DNA of 64,000 nucleotides, taken from the NCBI GenBank assembly GCA_009377395.1, contig WHUB01000011.1:1-64000 (forward strand). Direction: 5' to 3'. Of the stretch, positions 24,720 through 35,236 are shown one piece after another (within the stretch, counting starts at the first letter, position 1; each line of letters opens with the position of its first letter). The notes beneath the pieces were generated by a model, which saw only the letters and a program-made list of their open reading frames with translations, ran no database searches and was not told the origin of the DNA. A program made the translations under genes and the position numbers. Origin of the DNA: Actinophytocola sp. (GTDB taxonomy: Bacteria; Actinomycetota; Actinomycetes; Mycobacteriales; Pseudonocardiaceae).

Positions 24720-25574
24720 ATGCTGCGCGTAGCCGTACCCAACAAGGGTGCGCTTGCCGGTCCGGCGTCGGAGATGCTCGCCGAGGCCGGGTACCGGCAG
24801 CGGCACGAGTCCCGCGATCTGACCGTGCTCGACCCGAACAACGACGTCGAGTTCTTCTTCCTGCGCCCGAAGGACATCCCGATCTACGTCGGCTCCGGTG
24901 AGCTCGACCTCGGCATCACCGGCCGAGACCTCGCGCTGGACTCCGCCGCCCCGATCGAGGAGCGGCTGCAGCTCGGCTTCGGTGGCTCGACGTTCCGCTA
25001 CGCCGCCCCGGCGGACCGGGAGTGGAAGCTGGACGACCTCGCCGGCAAGCGGCTGGCGACGTCGTATCCCAACCTGGTGCGCCGCAACCTCGACGCGCAC
25101 GGCGTCGAGGCCGAGGTCATCCGGCTCGACGGCGCGGTGGAGATCTCCATCCAGCTCGGGGTGGCCGAGGCGATCGCCGACGTCGTCGGCTCCGGCAGGA
25201 CGCTGCGGCAGCACAACCTCGTCGCGTTCGGCGACCCCATCTGCACGTCCGAGGCGGTGCTGGTGCAGCGCGCCGGCAGCAACGGCTCGGAGAACGAGCG
25301 CGCCAAGGCGCAGCTCACCGCGCGGCTGCAGGGCGTCGTGTTCGCGCAGCAGTACATGATGCTCGACTACGACTGCCCGCAGGAGTTGCTGGAGGGCGCC
25401 ATGGCCATCACGCCCGGTGTCGAGTCGCCGACGGTGGCGCCGCTCGCCGAGGACGGCTGGGTCGCGGTGCGTGCGATGGTCTCGCGCAAGGACGTCAACA
25501 ACATCATGGACGAGCTGGCCGAGTACGGCGCGAAGGCGGTGCTCGCCTCCGACATCCGCTCCTGCCGGATGTGA
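24720..25574 (+). CDS. hisG: ATP phosphoribosyltransferase HisG (long form)
   Basis: A 284-residue enzyme for the first committed step of histidine synthesis, joining ATP and [24 protein letters not shown] opens the periplasmic-binding-like catalytic domain, and the PRPP loop is likely [16 protein letters not shown]. The C-terminal regulatory domain (about 210-284, [22 protein letters not shown]) marks the long, histidine-inhibited form. It ends 12 bp before the convergent vapC gene. Confidence 0.96.
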   Translation: MLRVAVPNKGALAGPASEMLAEAGYRQRHESRDLTVLDPNNDVEFFFLRPKDIPIYVGSGELDLGITGRDLALDSAAPIEERLQLGFGGSTFRYAAPADREWKLDDLAGKRLATSYPNLVRRNLDAHGVEAEVIRLDGAVEISIQLGVAEAIADVVGSGRTLRQHNLVAFGDPICTSEAVLVQRAGSNGSENERAKAQLTARLQGVVFAQQYMMLDYDCPQELLEGAMAITPGVESPTVAPLAEDGWVAVRAMVSRKDVNNIMDELAEYGAKAVLASDIRSCRM

Positions 25575-25586
25575 CCCCTCAGCGCC

Positions 25587-25964
25587 TCACACGACGTGCA
25601 GTGTGAGCGTGGGATCCAACTGCTTGAGGTCTTCCGGATCAGAAGTCACCACGGGCCAGTTCCGCTTACGGGCGAGGACCGCTATGTGTGCGTCAACGAC
25701 GTCGCTCCCGCCGGTGACCGCCAGCAGCTTGCCAATCAGACGGCCGTCGGCGTGAGTCAGGTCGGCGACACTCATGGTCGGCCATCCCAATGCCAGCGCG
25801 ATCGGTGTTTGCCTGGCGGTTCCGCGCCAGACCTGCCCCACGACGGCGGCCGAGGTGACGAGCGGGACGGACCGTCGTCTGGCGCGTTCGAACAGGGCCG
25901 CGACCGGCTCTTGTCGGCGTTCGAGCCCGATGAACGCGCCCGCGTCCAGCACCAGTCCGGTCAC
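25587..25964 (-). CDS. vapC: VapC-like PIN-domain ribonuclease toxin
   Basis: A 125-residue PIN nuclease. The acidic active-site residues are visible in LVLDAGAFIGLE (first Asp), the GSDVVDAHIA segment and VVTSDPEDLKQLD. Proteins of this type cleave structured RNA such as tRNA or rRNA when released from their antitoxin. It overlaps the antitoxin gene by four bases (ATGA), the classic VapBC arrangement. A truncated relative lies on the other side of hisE-hisG at 23923. Confidence 0.88.
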   Translation of the reverse strand: MTGLVLDAGAFIGLERRQEPVAALFERARRRSVPLVTSAAVVGQVWRGTARQTPIALALGWPTMSVADLTHADGRLIGKLLAVTGGSDVVDAHIAVLARKRNWPVVTSDPEDLKQLDPTLTLHVV

Positions 25965-26206
25965 GCGACTTCGGTGGCGTCGCGGCCGAGCAAGTCGTTG
26001 AGGATCCCATCGGCTTCGGCGAGATCGCTCTCGGATGCCCCGACGTCACGGAGGTAATCAGCCCACAGCCGGTCGAGCTCGCGCCGTTCGAGGCGCTCTT
26101 CGAGGATGTCCGCCACCAACGCGGACACCGAACGATCGCCTGCCTGCTCCTTCAGTTTCTCGGCGAGCTCTTCTGGCAGGCTGACGGTGACCCGGCGGGT
26201 AGCCAT
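25961..26206 (-). CDS. vapB: VapB-like ribbon-helix-helix antitoxin
   Basis: An 81-residue protein with a ribbon-helix-helix N-terminus (RRVTVSLPEELAEKLKEQ, then SVSALVADILEERL) and a charged C-terminal toxin-binding tail (ESDLAEADGILNDLLGRD). A strong GAGGAGGTGG ribosome-binding site precedes ATG 26206. A perfect 14 bp palindrome 32 bp upstream is the likely autoregulatory operator. It is translationally coupled to the toxin. Confidence 0.87.
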   Translation of the reverse strand: MATRRVTVSLPEELAEKLKEQAGDRSVSALVADILEERLERRELDRLWADYLRDVGASESDLAEADGILNDLLGRDATEVA

Positions 26207-26237
26207 AGCACCACCTCCTCGAACTGGCCGCGATCAT

Positions 26238-26251
26238 CATAACATGTTATG
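26238..26251. promoter_or_regulatory. Palindromic operator of the vapBC pair
   Basis: CATAACATGTTATG is a perfect 14 bp palindrome and one of the few AT-rich spots in the region. It lies 32 bp upstream of vapB, where the VapB or VapBC complex would bind to repress its own promoter. It also sits just downstream of the methyltransferase gene, separating the two transcription units. Confidence 0.65.
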
Positions 26252-26267
26252 CAGGCGAGGTGATTGC

Positions 26268-26933
26268 TCAGCGCCTCAGCGCGAGGGTCACGCCGTCGGA
26301 GACGGTGAGCACCACCAGGTCCACCCGCTCGTCGGCGGCCGCGTGGGCGTTGAACTCGGTGATCGCGGTGGTCACCGCGTCCGGCTCGGCATCGGTCACC
26401 TTGCCGTGCCACAGCGTGTTGTCGACGAGCAGCACCCCACCGGGCCGGAGCCGGGGCACCAGCTCCTCCCAGTAGGCGATGTAGGACTCCTTGTCGGCGT
26501 CGACGAACGCCAGGTCGATCGTGGGCTCGTCCGGCAGCGAGCGCAGCGTGTCCAGCGCGGGCGCGATGCGCAGCTCGATGCGGTCGGCGACATCCGCCCG
26601 CTGCCAGTGCTCGCGGCCGACGGCGGTCCACTCCTCGCTGACGTCGCAGCACAGCAGCCTGCCGCCGTCGGCGAGGCCGCGCGCGATGCACAGCGACGAG
26701 TAGCCGGTGAAGGTGCCGATCTCGACGGCGAACCGAGCGCCCGCCAGCCGCGTCAGCAGCGTCAGCAGCACGCCCTCGTCGTGCGAGATGCGCATGCCCG
26801 CCTGATCGGGGGCGACCCGGTTGGTCGCGTCCATCAGCGAGCGCTGCACCTCGTCGGGCTGGGTGCTGTGGGCGATGGCGTAGTCGAGCAGCGACTGGGT
26901 GACGGCGAGCGCGCGGCCGGACGGGTCGGTCAT
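26268..26933 (-). CDS. O-methyltransferase (CCoAOMT family)
   Basis: A 221-residue class I S-adenosylmethionine methyltransferase of the Methyltransf_3 (caffeoyl-CoA O-methyltransferase-like) family. Motif I is FAVEIGTFTGYSSLCIARGL, followed by the acidic LLCCDVSEEW and the metal/catechol site DLAFVDADKESY and LLVDNTLWHGKV. It acts on catechol-type hydroxyls in relatives, but the substrate is unknown. It begins 10 bp after the parA-like gene on the same strand and is probably co-transcribed with it. Confidence 0.88.
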   Translation of the reverse strand: MTDPSGRALAVTQSLLDYAIAHSTQPDEVQRSLMDATNRVAPDQAGMRISHDEGVLLTLLTRLAGARFAVEIGTFTGYSSLCIARGLADGGRLLCCDVSEEWTAVGREHWQRADVADRIELRIAPALDTLRSLPDEPTIDLAFVDADKESYIAYWEELVPRLRPGGVLLVDNTLWHGKVTDAEPDAVTTAITEFNAHAAADERVDLVVLTVSDGVTLALRR

Positions 26934-26943
26934 GACCGCGACT

Positions 26944-27873
26944 CTATCGGCGGGACCGCTTGGGCATCAGGTCGTAGAGGCCCTTACGGGGGCCGGTGTC
27001 GTTGCGGTTGCGGGCACCGGCCACCTCGTTGATGAAGTCCTCGAAGACGAACTCCTCGGACGGCTCCGGCACCGAGGCCGACGGGGTGTGCTTGCGGTGG
27101 CTCTCCAATGCCGCCGCGATCTGGTGCAGCGCGCCGGTCTGCGCGCAGTGCGGCGCGAACGTGGTGACCGGGATGCCGCGCGAGGCCGCCTCGTTGACGA
27201 CAACACCCATCGCGATGTGCGGCAGTACCTGGATGCCGACGGCGTGCAACTCCCGCAGCGCCGCCTCGGCATAGCCGGTCATCGGCCTGCGATACAGCCC
27301 GGGCACCAGCCCGTAGTACTGCACCGGCGAGCGGTCGACGAGCTGCTCCAGGTGGTTCACCTGCTCCCGCAGCAGCCGCAGCGCCCTGATGCTGGTGCGG
27401 TCCGGCTGCACCGGCACCAGCACGCCATGGGTCGCGGCGAGGGCGTTGTTGGTGAGCAGGTCGAGCGCGGGCGGGCAGTCGATGATCACGTGGTCGTAGT
27501 GGGCGAACTGCAACACCCGGGCCAGCTCCCAGCCGGGCATGCGGAACTGGTCCAGCCTGCGCACCAGGTCGAACATGCCCGGCGCGGTCGGGATGACGTC
27601 GAGACAACCACCCTGGCCAACCGAGCAGCGCGGGTGCGCCACCACCAGCTCCTCGACCGGTCCCTTCCACATCTTGCTCAGCGCCATCGGCAGACTCGGC
27701 CTGCCAGCCGGGGTCTCGGGCAGGCCGAGGAACTCGGTCGTCGCGTGCCCTTGCGGGTCGAGGTCGACCAGCAGGACGCGCTTGCCCTGCTCGGCGAGTG
27801 CTGCTGCGGCCCCAACACTGAGCGACGTCTTGCCGACGCCGCCCTTCTGGTTGACCACCGAGGTGATCTGCAT
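26944..27873 (-). CDS. Orphan ParA/Soj-family ATPase
   Basis: A 309-residue deviant Walker ATPase: QKGGVGKTSLSVGAAAAL near the N-terminus, LVDLDPQGHATTEFLG (Walker A'), and DHVIIDCPPALDLLTNNAL (Walker B). The C-terminal tail PRKGLYDLMPKRSRR is basic and may bind DNA nonspecifically. No parB or parS-like sequence is adjacent, so it is not the chromosomal segregation pair. Start is ATG 27873 (MQITSVVNQKGG) or a GTG six bases earlier. It forms a unit with the downstream methyltransferase. Confidence 0.87.
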   Translation of the reverse strand: MQITSVVNQKGGVGKTSLSVGAAAALAEQGKRVLLVDLDPQGHATTEFLGLPETPAGRPSLPMALSKMWKGPVEELVVAHPRCSVGQGGCLDVIPTAPGMFDLVRRLDQFRMPGWELARVLQFAHYDHVIIDCPPALDLLTNNALAATHGVLVPVQPDRTSIRALRLLREQVNHLEQLVDRSPVQYYGLVPGLYRRPMTGYAEAALRELHAVGIQVLPHIAMGVVVNEAASRGIPVTTFAPHCAQTGALHQIAAALESHRKHTPSASVPEPSEEFVFEDFINEVAGARNRNDTGPRKGLYDLMPKRSRR

Positions 27874-28009
27874 AACCACGGTAACTGTCCCCGATCGTGG
27901 TCGAACGGATGAAGTGCAACCGGCGCGACGGTGTCTGCACCGTAGTCGATCACAGCATGTTCACGCGCCAGGACGCGCCCGCGACACACCCACGGTGGTT
28001 CGTCGTGCC

Positions 28010-28897
28010 TCAGTCCGCGCGGTCGAGCACCGTCTCGTCACCGCCGTCCGGCTCCGGCCAGCCGGGGTATGCCGGCGGGACGCCGCCGAACTCGGGACAC
28101 CGGGCCTTGTGGTCGCACCAGTTGCACAGCTTGCTGCGGTTCGCCCGGAAATCACCCGTCTTGCCCGCTTTGAGGATGGCCTGCCAGATGGCTTCCAGCG
28201 TGCGTTCGAAGCGGCGCAGCTCGGCCTCGTCCGGCGCGTAGGTCAGCGACTGCCCGTCGGTGAGGTAGAGCAGCTTGAGCTGATGCGGCACCTCGCCCCG
28301 CAGCCGCCACAGCACCAGCGCGTAGAACTTCATCTGGAACATCGCCTTGACCTCGCCGATCTCGCGCGGGGCGGCGCCGGTCTTGTAGTCGACGATGCGC
28401 ACCTCGCCGGTCTCGGCGACGTCGACCCGGTCGATGTAGCCACGCAGCCGCACGCCCGAGCCGAGCTCGGTCTCCACCCGCTGCTCACAGGCCTGCGGCT
28501 CGAGCGCGCTGGGGTCCTCGAGGCTGAAGTAGGTGTCCAGCAGCTCACCGGCCGCTGCCGGCCAGTTCGCCGCATCCGCGCCACCGTCCTCTTCGAACAG
28601 AACCGTCCACTCCGGATTCTGCTCGGACAGCTCCGCCCACACCGGGTCGAGCAGCTCCTTGGCCTTGGCGGGCACGCGCTGCTCGGCGGGCAGCGCGAAC
28701 AGCCGCTCCAGTACGGCGTGCACCAGGGTACCTCGCACCTGCGCCTTGCTCGGCGTCTCCGGGATCTTGTCGACGGCGCGGAAGCGGTACAGCAGCGGGC
28801 ACTGCTTGAAGTCGCTCGCCCGCGACGGTGAGAGCGCGGGCCTACGCTGCTCCGTCGGCTCGGCCGCCGGTGGCAGCTCGGTTGCTGACTGGGTCAT
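28010..28897 (-). CDS. RecB-family exonuclease with Fe-S cysteines
   Basis: A 295-residue PD-(D/E)XK nuclease resembling Rv2119. Conserved blocks: LSPSRASDFKQCPLLYRFR, GTLVHAVLERLF, and the catalytic VRIVDYKTGAAP. One Cys in the N-terminal FKQCPLL and three in CNWCDHKARC at the C-terminus match the four-cysteine iron-sulfur staple of AddB/Cas4-type nucleases. It stands alone, without helicase partners, divergent from the M50 protease gene. Confidence 0.88.
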   Translation of the reverse strand: MTQSATELPPAAEPTEQRRPALSPSRASDFKQCPLLYRFRAVDKIPETPSKAQVRGTLVHAVLERLFALPAEQRVPAKAKELLDPVWAELSEQNPEWTVLFEEDGGADAANWPAAAGELLDTYFSLEDPSALEPQACEQRVETELGSGVRLRGYIDRVDVAETGEVRIVDYKTGAAPREIGEVKAMFQMKFYALVLWRLRGEVPHQLKLLYLTDGQSLTYAPDEAELRRFERTLEAIWQAILKAGKTGDFRANRSKLCNWCDHKARCPEFGGVPPAYPGWPEPDGGDETVLDRAD

Positions 28898-29037
28898 GCG
28901 CGTCCCATCTCGTATCGCTCTGCGTTCTGGTTCGCACCCTAGAGCAGATCACCGACAACTCCCGGCGCGACACGGGCGGCATCGGCAACCGGGCGTCATC
29001 ACGTGCGCCCCACACGAAACGCTCTAGGCTTTGACGC

Positions 29038-31090
<2,053 letters not shown>

Positions 31091-31093
31091 ACG

Positions 31094-31645
31094 CTACTGG
31101 CCGAGGCACCACGAGCCGCCCTCGAACTTGGCGGGCAGCGCTCCCTTGTGTGTCTTGCCGTTGGCGGTGATCTCGAACGGCACCACGGCGAAGCCGCCCC
31201 GGATCTTCGGCTCGCCGGTCACCGAGGCGGTGGTGCCCTGCGGCGCCTTGCTGAAGTCCGGCTGCCTGTTCTTCAGGCAGCTCACCTGGCTCGCCAGGTT
31301 CTCGTCACGCTGGTTGATGGCGGTCGCCATCGTCTCGGCCACCTTGCGCACGTCGGCGACGTCTTCGGGGGTGCCGCCCTGCGGACTCTGCGCCGCCGCT
31401 GAGTTGTTGGCCTGCGCCTGCTGGGAGGCGGTGTCGTCACTGAGGAAGTAGCCCGGTTGCCAGAACCCCGTCACCGCGACCGCCGCGCCCGCGACGAGCA
31501 GCAGCGCCGCCGTGATGCCGACGATCAGTCGGGTCTTCTTCCGCTTGCCGGAGCCTTGCTCGGTGGTTTCGGCCTCGGTGGCTTCCGGCTGCTCCTCCTG
31601 CCCTTCCTGGTCGTCGGGCTCAGGCTGCTGCTGCGATTCCGTCAT
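31094..31645 (-). CDS. Membrane-anchored extracytoplasmic protein, paralogue 1 of 3
   Basis: A 183-residue protein with a Gln/Glu/Thr-rich cytoplasmic tail, a basic stop-transfer KRKKTR, one membrane segment (LIVGITAALLLVAGAAVAVTG, about residues 39-59) and an outer domain ending in GGSWCLGQ. The phrase VTGFWQPGYF directly after the membrane is shared with the paralogue at 32195. A pair of Cys residues (SCLKN and WCLGQ) may form a disulfide. The outer domain resembles NTF2-like DUF4878 folds. I place the start at ATG 31645 rather than 31699. Confidence 0.7.
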   Translation of the reverse strand: MTESQQQPEPDDQEGQEEQPEATEAETTEQGSGKRKKTRLIVGITAALLLVAGAAVAVTGFWQPGYFLSDDTASQQAQANNSAAAQSPQGGTPEDVADVRKVAETMATAINQRDENLASQVSCLKNRQPDFSKAPQGTTASVTGEPKIRGGFAVVPFEITANGKTHKGALPAKFEGGSWCLGQ

Positions 31646-31709
31646 GCCGCGAGCGTATCTCGGACGGTAGGCTCCCGTGTTTCCCGCCGTGTTGGGCACT
31701 CCGTCCCGG

Positions 31710-32195
31710 TCAGTCCGGTTTGGATACCGCTGTCACGAAACACCACCGGTTGCCGTCCCAGCGCAGCCGCATGGCGCCGTGCCGGTGCTGGCCGTCCTCG
31801 CTGACGCGGAATGGCACCTCCGCCGTGAAGCCGATGACGCGGGGCTTTCCCTCGCGCGAGAACCTGACGGTGTCGGAGAAGCCGTCGAAGAGGTGGCCGG
31901 AGACTTTGGTGAGCTGACACGCCATCGCCCGCAGCGGCACGATATTCCGCTGGTTGTAGGCGCGGAGGATGTCGTCGGCCGCCGCGACGGCCTTGGGCGC
32001 CCCGCCCGGTTCCGGGCCGGGCAGCGCCGGCAGCCGCCGCATCGAGGTGTCCGACCGGAACTCCGATGCCCGCGGCTGGCCGGTGTTCCGGGGCCGCTCG
32101 TCGTCGCCGGTGACGACCATGGCGGCGATCAGCCCGACGGCGGCGACCACCGTGCCCCAGGCGACGACGTTCGCGATTCGCTCGCTGGTGGGCAT
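31710..32195 (-). CDS. Membrane-anchored extracytoplasmic protein, paralogue 2 of 3
   Basis: A 161-residue protein with a short N-terminus, one membrane segment (NVVAWGTVVAAVGLIAAMVVTG, about 9-30) and an outer domain ending in NRWCFVTAVSKPD. The pair of cysteines (ACQLT and WCFV) matches the layout in its two neighbours. The ATG at 32195 overlaps the upstream gene's stop as ATGA, so these two are translationally coupled. Function unknown. Confidence 0.68.
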   Translation of the reverse strand: MPTSERIANVVAWGTVVAAVGLIAAMVVTGDDERPRNTGQPRASEFRSDTSMRRLPALPGPEPGGAPKAVAAADDILRAYNQRNIVPLRAMACQLTKVSGHLFDGFSDTVRFSREGKPRVIGFTAEVPFRVSEDGQHRHGAMRLRWDGNRWCFVTAVSKPD

Positions 32196-32902
32196 CACGT
32201 GACGCCCGAGGCGCACCACGAGCCGTTGACCCGCCGCAGCTCGAGATCGACCTTCTTGCTGCTACCCGACCGGGTGAGAATGAGCGGAACCTTGGCGGTG
32301 TCGCCGGTGATTATCGGTTCGCCGCTCGCCGAGACGGTGAGGTCCTCGGGAAAGCCCTCGTAGTCGGACTGCCGTTCTTTTCTCGGATCGCAGGACACCG
32401 GCTTGACCTGGTTCGCGTCCCGGTTGTTGATGCCCGCGACGACCGTGTCGGTGATCTGGCGGATCTTCGCACGGTCGCCGCTGGACGGCGGCGCCGGGGT
32501 CGTCGGCTCGCTCGGCTGGGTGGGGTCGGGTTTCGGCACCGTGGTCGTCGGCGTTTCGATGACCGTCACCCTTTCCCCACTCGCGGCGTGGGCGGGGTCG
32601 GCGCGGAAGAAGCCGGGCTGCCAGAAGCCGGTGACACCGACGATGCCGCCGGTGAGCAGCAGTAGGGCGAGCACAAGGCCGATGACGAGCCCGGTCCTGC
32701 CCTCGTGCTTCGGCGGTTCGGGCGGCGGGGTTCCGCCGGGTGGCATGCCGTAGCCGGACTGCTGCTGGTAGGGGGTTTGCTGGCCGTAGTACGGCCGGTG
32801 CGGGAACTGCTGTCCCTGGTAGCCGGGATAGCCGGGGTACTGCTGGCCGTAGCCCGCGCCACCGTAGGGGTCGGACGGCGGCGGTTGCGGCGGGTACGTC
32901 AT
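32195..32902 (-). CDS. Proline-rich membrane-anchored extracytoplasmic protein, paralogue 3 of 3
   Basis: A 235-residue protein. The N-terminal 65 residues are a Pro/Gly/Tyr/Gln-rich cytoplasmic tail (SDPYGGAGYGQQYPG), followed by one membrane segment (GLVIGLVLALLLLTGGIVG, about 70-88) and VTGFWQPGFF. A Pro/Thr linker leads to an outer domain of about 100 residues with two Cys (VSCDPRK, SWCASG). It heads the three-gene run and is divergent from mpa. A similar N-tail and PGFF motif occur in the DUF4333 protein at 46757. Role unknown; envelope localisation is inferred. Confidence 0.7.
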   Translation of the reverse strand: MTYPPQPPPSDPYGGAGYGQQYPGYPGYQGQQFPHRPYYGQQTPYQQQSGYGMPPGGTPPPEPPKHEGRTGLVIGLVLALLLLTGGIVGVTGFWQPGFFRADPAHAASGERVTVIETPTTTVPKPDPTQPSEPTTPAPPSSGDRAKIRQITDTVVAGINNRDANQVKPVSCDPRKERQSDYEGFPEDLTVSASGEPIITGDTAKVPLILTRSGSSKKVDLELRRVNGSWCASGVT

Positions 32903-33270
32903 GGAACTCCCCTCGTTCCCTCAGCGCGAACACGCGCGAAGCCCCCAGGCAACCGTTATCGAACGGTAGCTGCGGCGTGCGTACGCGATTACCGGAAGCA
33001 GGGTGGCACACCTGGAGTCGCTGCGCACAGACGGGGAGTGGCGATCACAGCGAGGTCGTCATTCGGGCGGCTCAGCATCTCGCACACGCCGTGCGGGGGC
33101 GTTAACGGTTCGTGACGGATCGGCAGACGGGATATGTACCGTGTCGGAGCATTGCGTTCTATTTCGCATCCTGATCTTTACGCGACGCGCCCGTTCTGTA
33201 ATGCCGAAGGGCTTTGCATGACGGTGATCGCCGGTACCGTTGAGGGAAATAGCGCGCGAGGAGGTGCCGC
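32903..33270. other. Intergenic region upstream of mpa
   Basis: This 368 bp gap separates the divergent proline-rich membrane protein gene and mpa. I see no convincing gene. It must hold the promoter of the Pup-proteasome run. A TTGCAT at 33214-33219 and TACCGT at 33235-33240 could be a poor -35/-10 pair, but the 15 bp spacer is short. A GAGGAGGTG ribosome-binding site stands seven bases before the mpa ATG. Confidence 0.5.
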
Positions 33271-35115
33271 ATGCAACAGGACCGCCCCGGTGGCAGGCAT
33301 GAGGAAGCCGACCCAAGAGAGAGCGGCGGCACGGCGGACTCAGCTGCCGCGAGTGCCGCGAGTGACACCGAAATCACCCAGGAACAGGAACGGCAGATCC
33401 GGTTCCTCGAAGAGGAGGTCGCACTGCTCCGGCGAAGGGCAGCGGGTTCGCCCAACAGCGACCGTGTCCTCGAGCAGCGCCTCGCGGAGGCTTCGGAGCG
33501 AATAGCCCAGCTCACCGAACGCAACGCCAAGCTGGTCGAGACGCTCCGAGACGCGCGCGGCCAACTGATGGCGCTGCGGGAGGAAGTCGACCGGCTCGCC
33601 CAGCCGCCAAGCGGTTATGGCGTGTTCCTGGAGCGCTACGAGGACGGCACGGTCGACGTGTTCACCTCGGGCCGCAAGATGCGGGTGTCGGTGTCGCCGA
33701 CGGTCGAGGTCGACTCGCTGCGGCGCGGCCAGGCGCTTCGGCTCAACGAGGCACTGACCGTCGTCGAGTCCGGTGACTACGAACGCACCGGCGAGGTCTA
33801 CGCATTGCGCGAAGTTCTCCCCCCGCTGGGTGAAGATGGCCCGTCACGAGCACTTGTCGTCGGCCACGCCGACGAGGAGCGGATCGTGTGGCTGTCCGAC
33901 CCGCTCGTCGACGACGTGCTCAAGTCGGGCGACTCGGTGCTCGTCGACAGCAAGGCGGGGTACGCGTACGAGCGGGTGCCCAAGGCCGAGGTCGAGGACC
34001 TGGTGCTGGAGGAGGTGCCCGACGTCCGCTACGAGGACATCGGTGGCCTGTTCCGGCAGATCGAGCAGATTCGGGACGCCGTCGAGCTGCCGTTCCTGCA
34101 CGCCGACCTGTACCGGGAGTACCAGCTCCGGCCGCCGAAGGGTGTGCTGCTCTACGGCCCGCCCGGCTGCGGCAAGACGCTGATCGCCAAGGCCGTCGCC
34201 AACTCGCTGGCCAAGCAGGTGGCCGAAGGCAAGGGCGACGCGGCGGGGATCCGGGAAGCCAAGTCGTACTTCCTGAACATCAAGGGCCCCGAGCTGCTGA
34301 ACAAGTTCGTCGGCGAGACCGAGCGTCACATCAGGCTGATCTTCCAGCGGGCACGGGAGAAGGCGTCGGAAGGCACGCCGGTCATCGTGTTCTTCGACGA
34401 GATGGACTCGATCTTCCGCACCCGTGGCAGCGGTGTGTCGTCCGACGTCGAGACGACGATCGTGCCGCAGCTGCTCAGCGAGATCGACGGCGTCGAGGGC
34501 CTGGAGAACGTGATCGTCATCGGCGCCTCCAACCGGGAGGACATGATCGACCCGGCGATCCTGCGGCCAGGCAGGCTCGACGTGAAGATCAAGATCGAGC
34601 GGCCGGACGCGGAGGCGGCCAAGGACATCTTCTCCAAGTACCTGCTCGATGGCCTGCCGATCCATAGCGACGATCTCGCCGAGTTCAGCGGCGACACGAC
34701 GGCGACGGTCGACGCGATGATCCAGCACACCGTCGAGCGGATGTACGAGGAGAGCGACGACAACCGCTTCCTGGAGGTCACCTACGCGAACGGCGACAAG
34801 GAGGTGCTGTACTTCCGGGACTTCAACTCCGGCGCGATGATCCAGAACATCGTGGACCGGGCGAAGAAGGCCGCGATCAAGTCGGTGCTCGAGACCCAGC
34901 AGCCGGGTCTGCGGGTGCAGCACCTGCTCGACGCGATCGTGGACGAGTTCGCCGAGAACGAGGACCTGCCCAACACCACCAACCCGGATGACTGGGCCAG
35001 GATCTCGGGCAAGAAGGGCGAGCGGATCGTCTACATCCGGACCCTGGTGACCGGCAAGAACCAGGATTCCGGCCGGGCGATCGACACCGCCACGAACACC
35101 GGCCAGTACCTGTAA
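33271..35115 (+). CDS. mpa: Proteasome-associated AAA ATPase Mpa/ARC
   Basis: A 614-residue ring ATPase that recognises Pup-tagged proteins and threads them into the 20S core. An N-terminal coiled coil (about residues 40-100) is the Pup-binding part. Tandem OB domains (about 100-240) precede the AAA module with Walker A GPPGCGKT (about 296) and Walker [11 protein letters not shown]. The C-terminus TGQYL carries the penultimate Tyr that docks into the proteasome alpha ring. It opens the cluster mpa-dop-pup-prcB-prcA, the same order as in M. tuberculosis. Confidence 0.98.
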   Translation: MQQDRPGGRHEEADPRESGGTADSAAASAASDTEITQEQERQIRFLEEEVALLRRRAAGSPNSDRVLEQRLAEASERIAQLTERNAKLVETLRDARGQLMALREEVDRLAQPPSGYGVFLERYEDGTVDVFTSGRKMRVSVSPTVEVDSLRRGQALRLNEALTVVESGDYERTGEVYALREVLPPLGEDGPSRALVVGHADEERIVWLSDPLVDDVLKSGDSVLVDSKAGYAYERVPKAEVEDLVLEEVPDVRYEDIGGLFRQIEQIRDAVELPFLHADLYREYQLRPPKGVLLYGPPGCGKTLIAKAVANSLAKQVAEGKGDAAGIREAKSYFLNIKGPELLNKFVGETERHIRLIFQRAREKASEGTPVIVFFDEMDSIFRTRGSGVSSDVETTIVPQLLSEIDGVEGLENVIVIGASNREDMIDPAILRPGRLDVKIKIERPDAEAAKDIFSKYLLDGLPIHSDDLAEFSGDTTATVDAMIQHTVERMYEESDDNRFLEVTYANGDKEVLYFRDFNSGAMIQNIVDRAKKAAIKSVLETQQPGLRVQHLLDAIVDEFAENEDLPNTTNPDDWARISGKKGERIVYIRTLVTGKNQDSGRAIDTATNTGQYL

Positions 35116-35236
35116 GCACGGCCGACAGCCCAGGACCGGCGCGCGCTGACACGGCGTGCGCCGGTCCGTTGTCTTTCGGGCGTTGCCCGTAGGGTGGAAG
35201 CGGGTACTCAGGACGTGGGTTGAGATTGGAGACTGC

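Noticed and set aside
26944-27873. ParA as part of a plasmid or chromosomal partition locus
   Set aside because: No ParB, no parS-like 16 bp palindromes and no replication genes are nearby.
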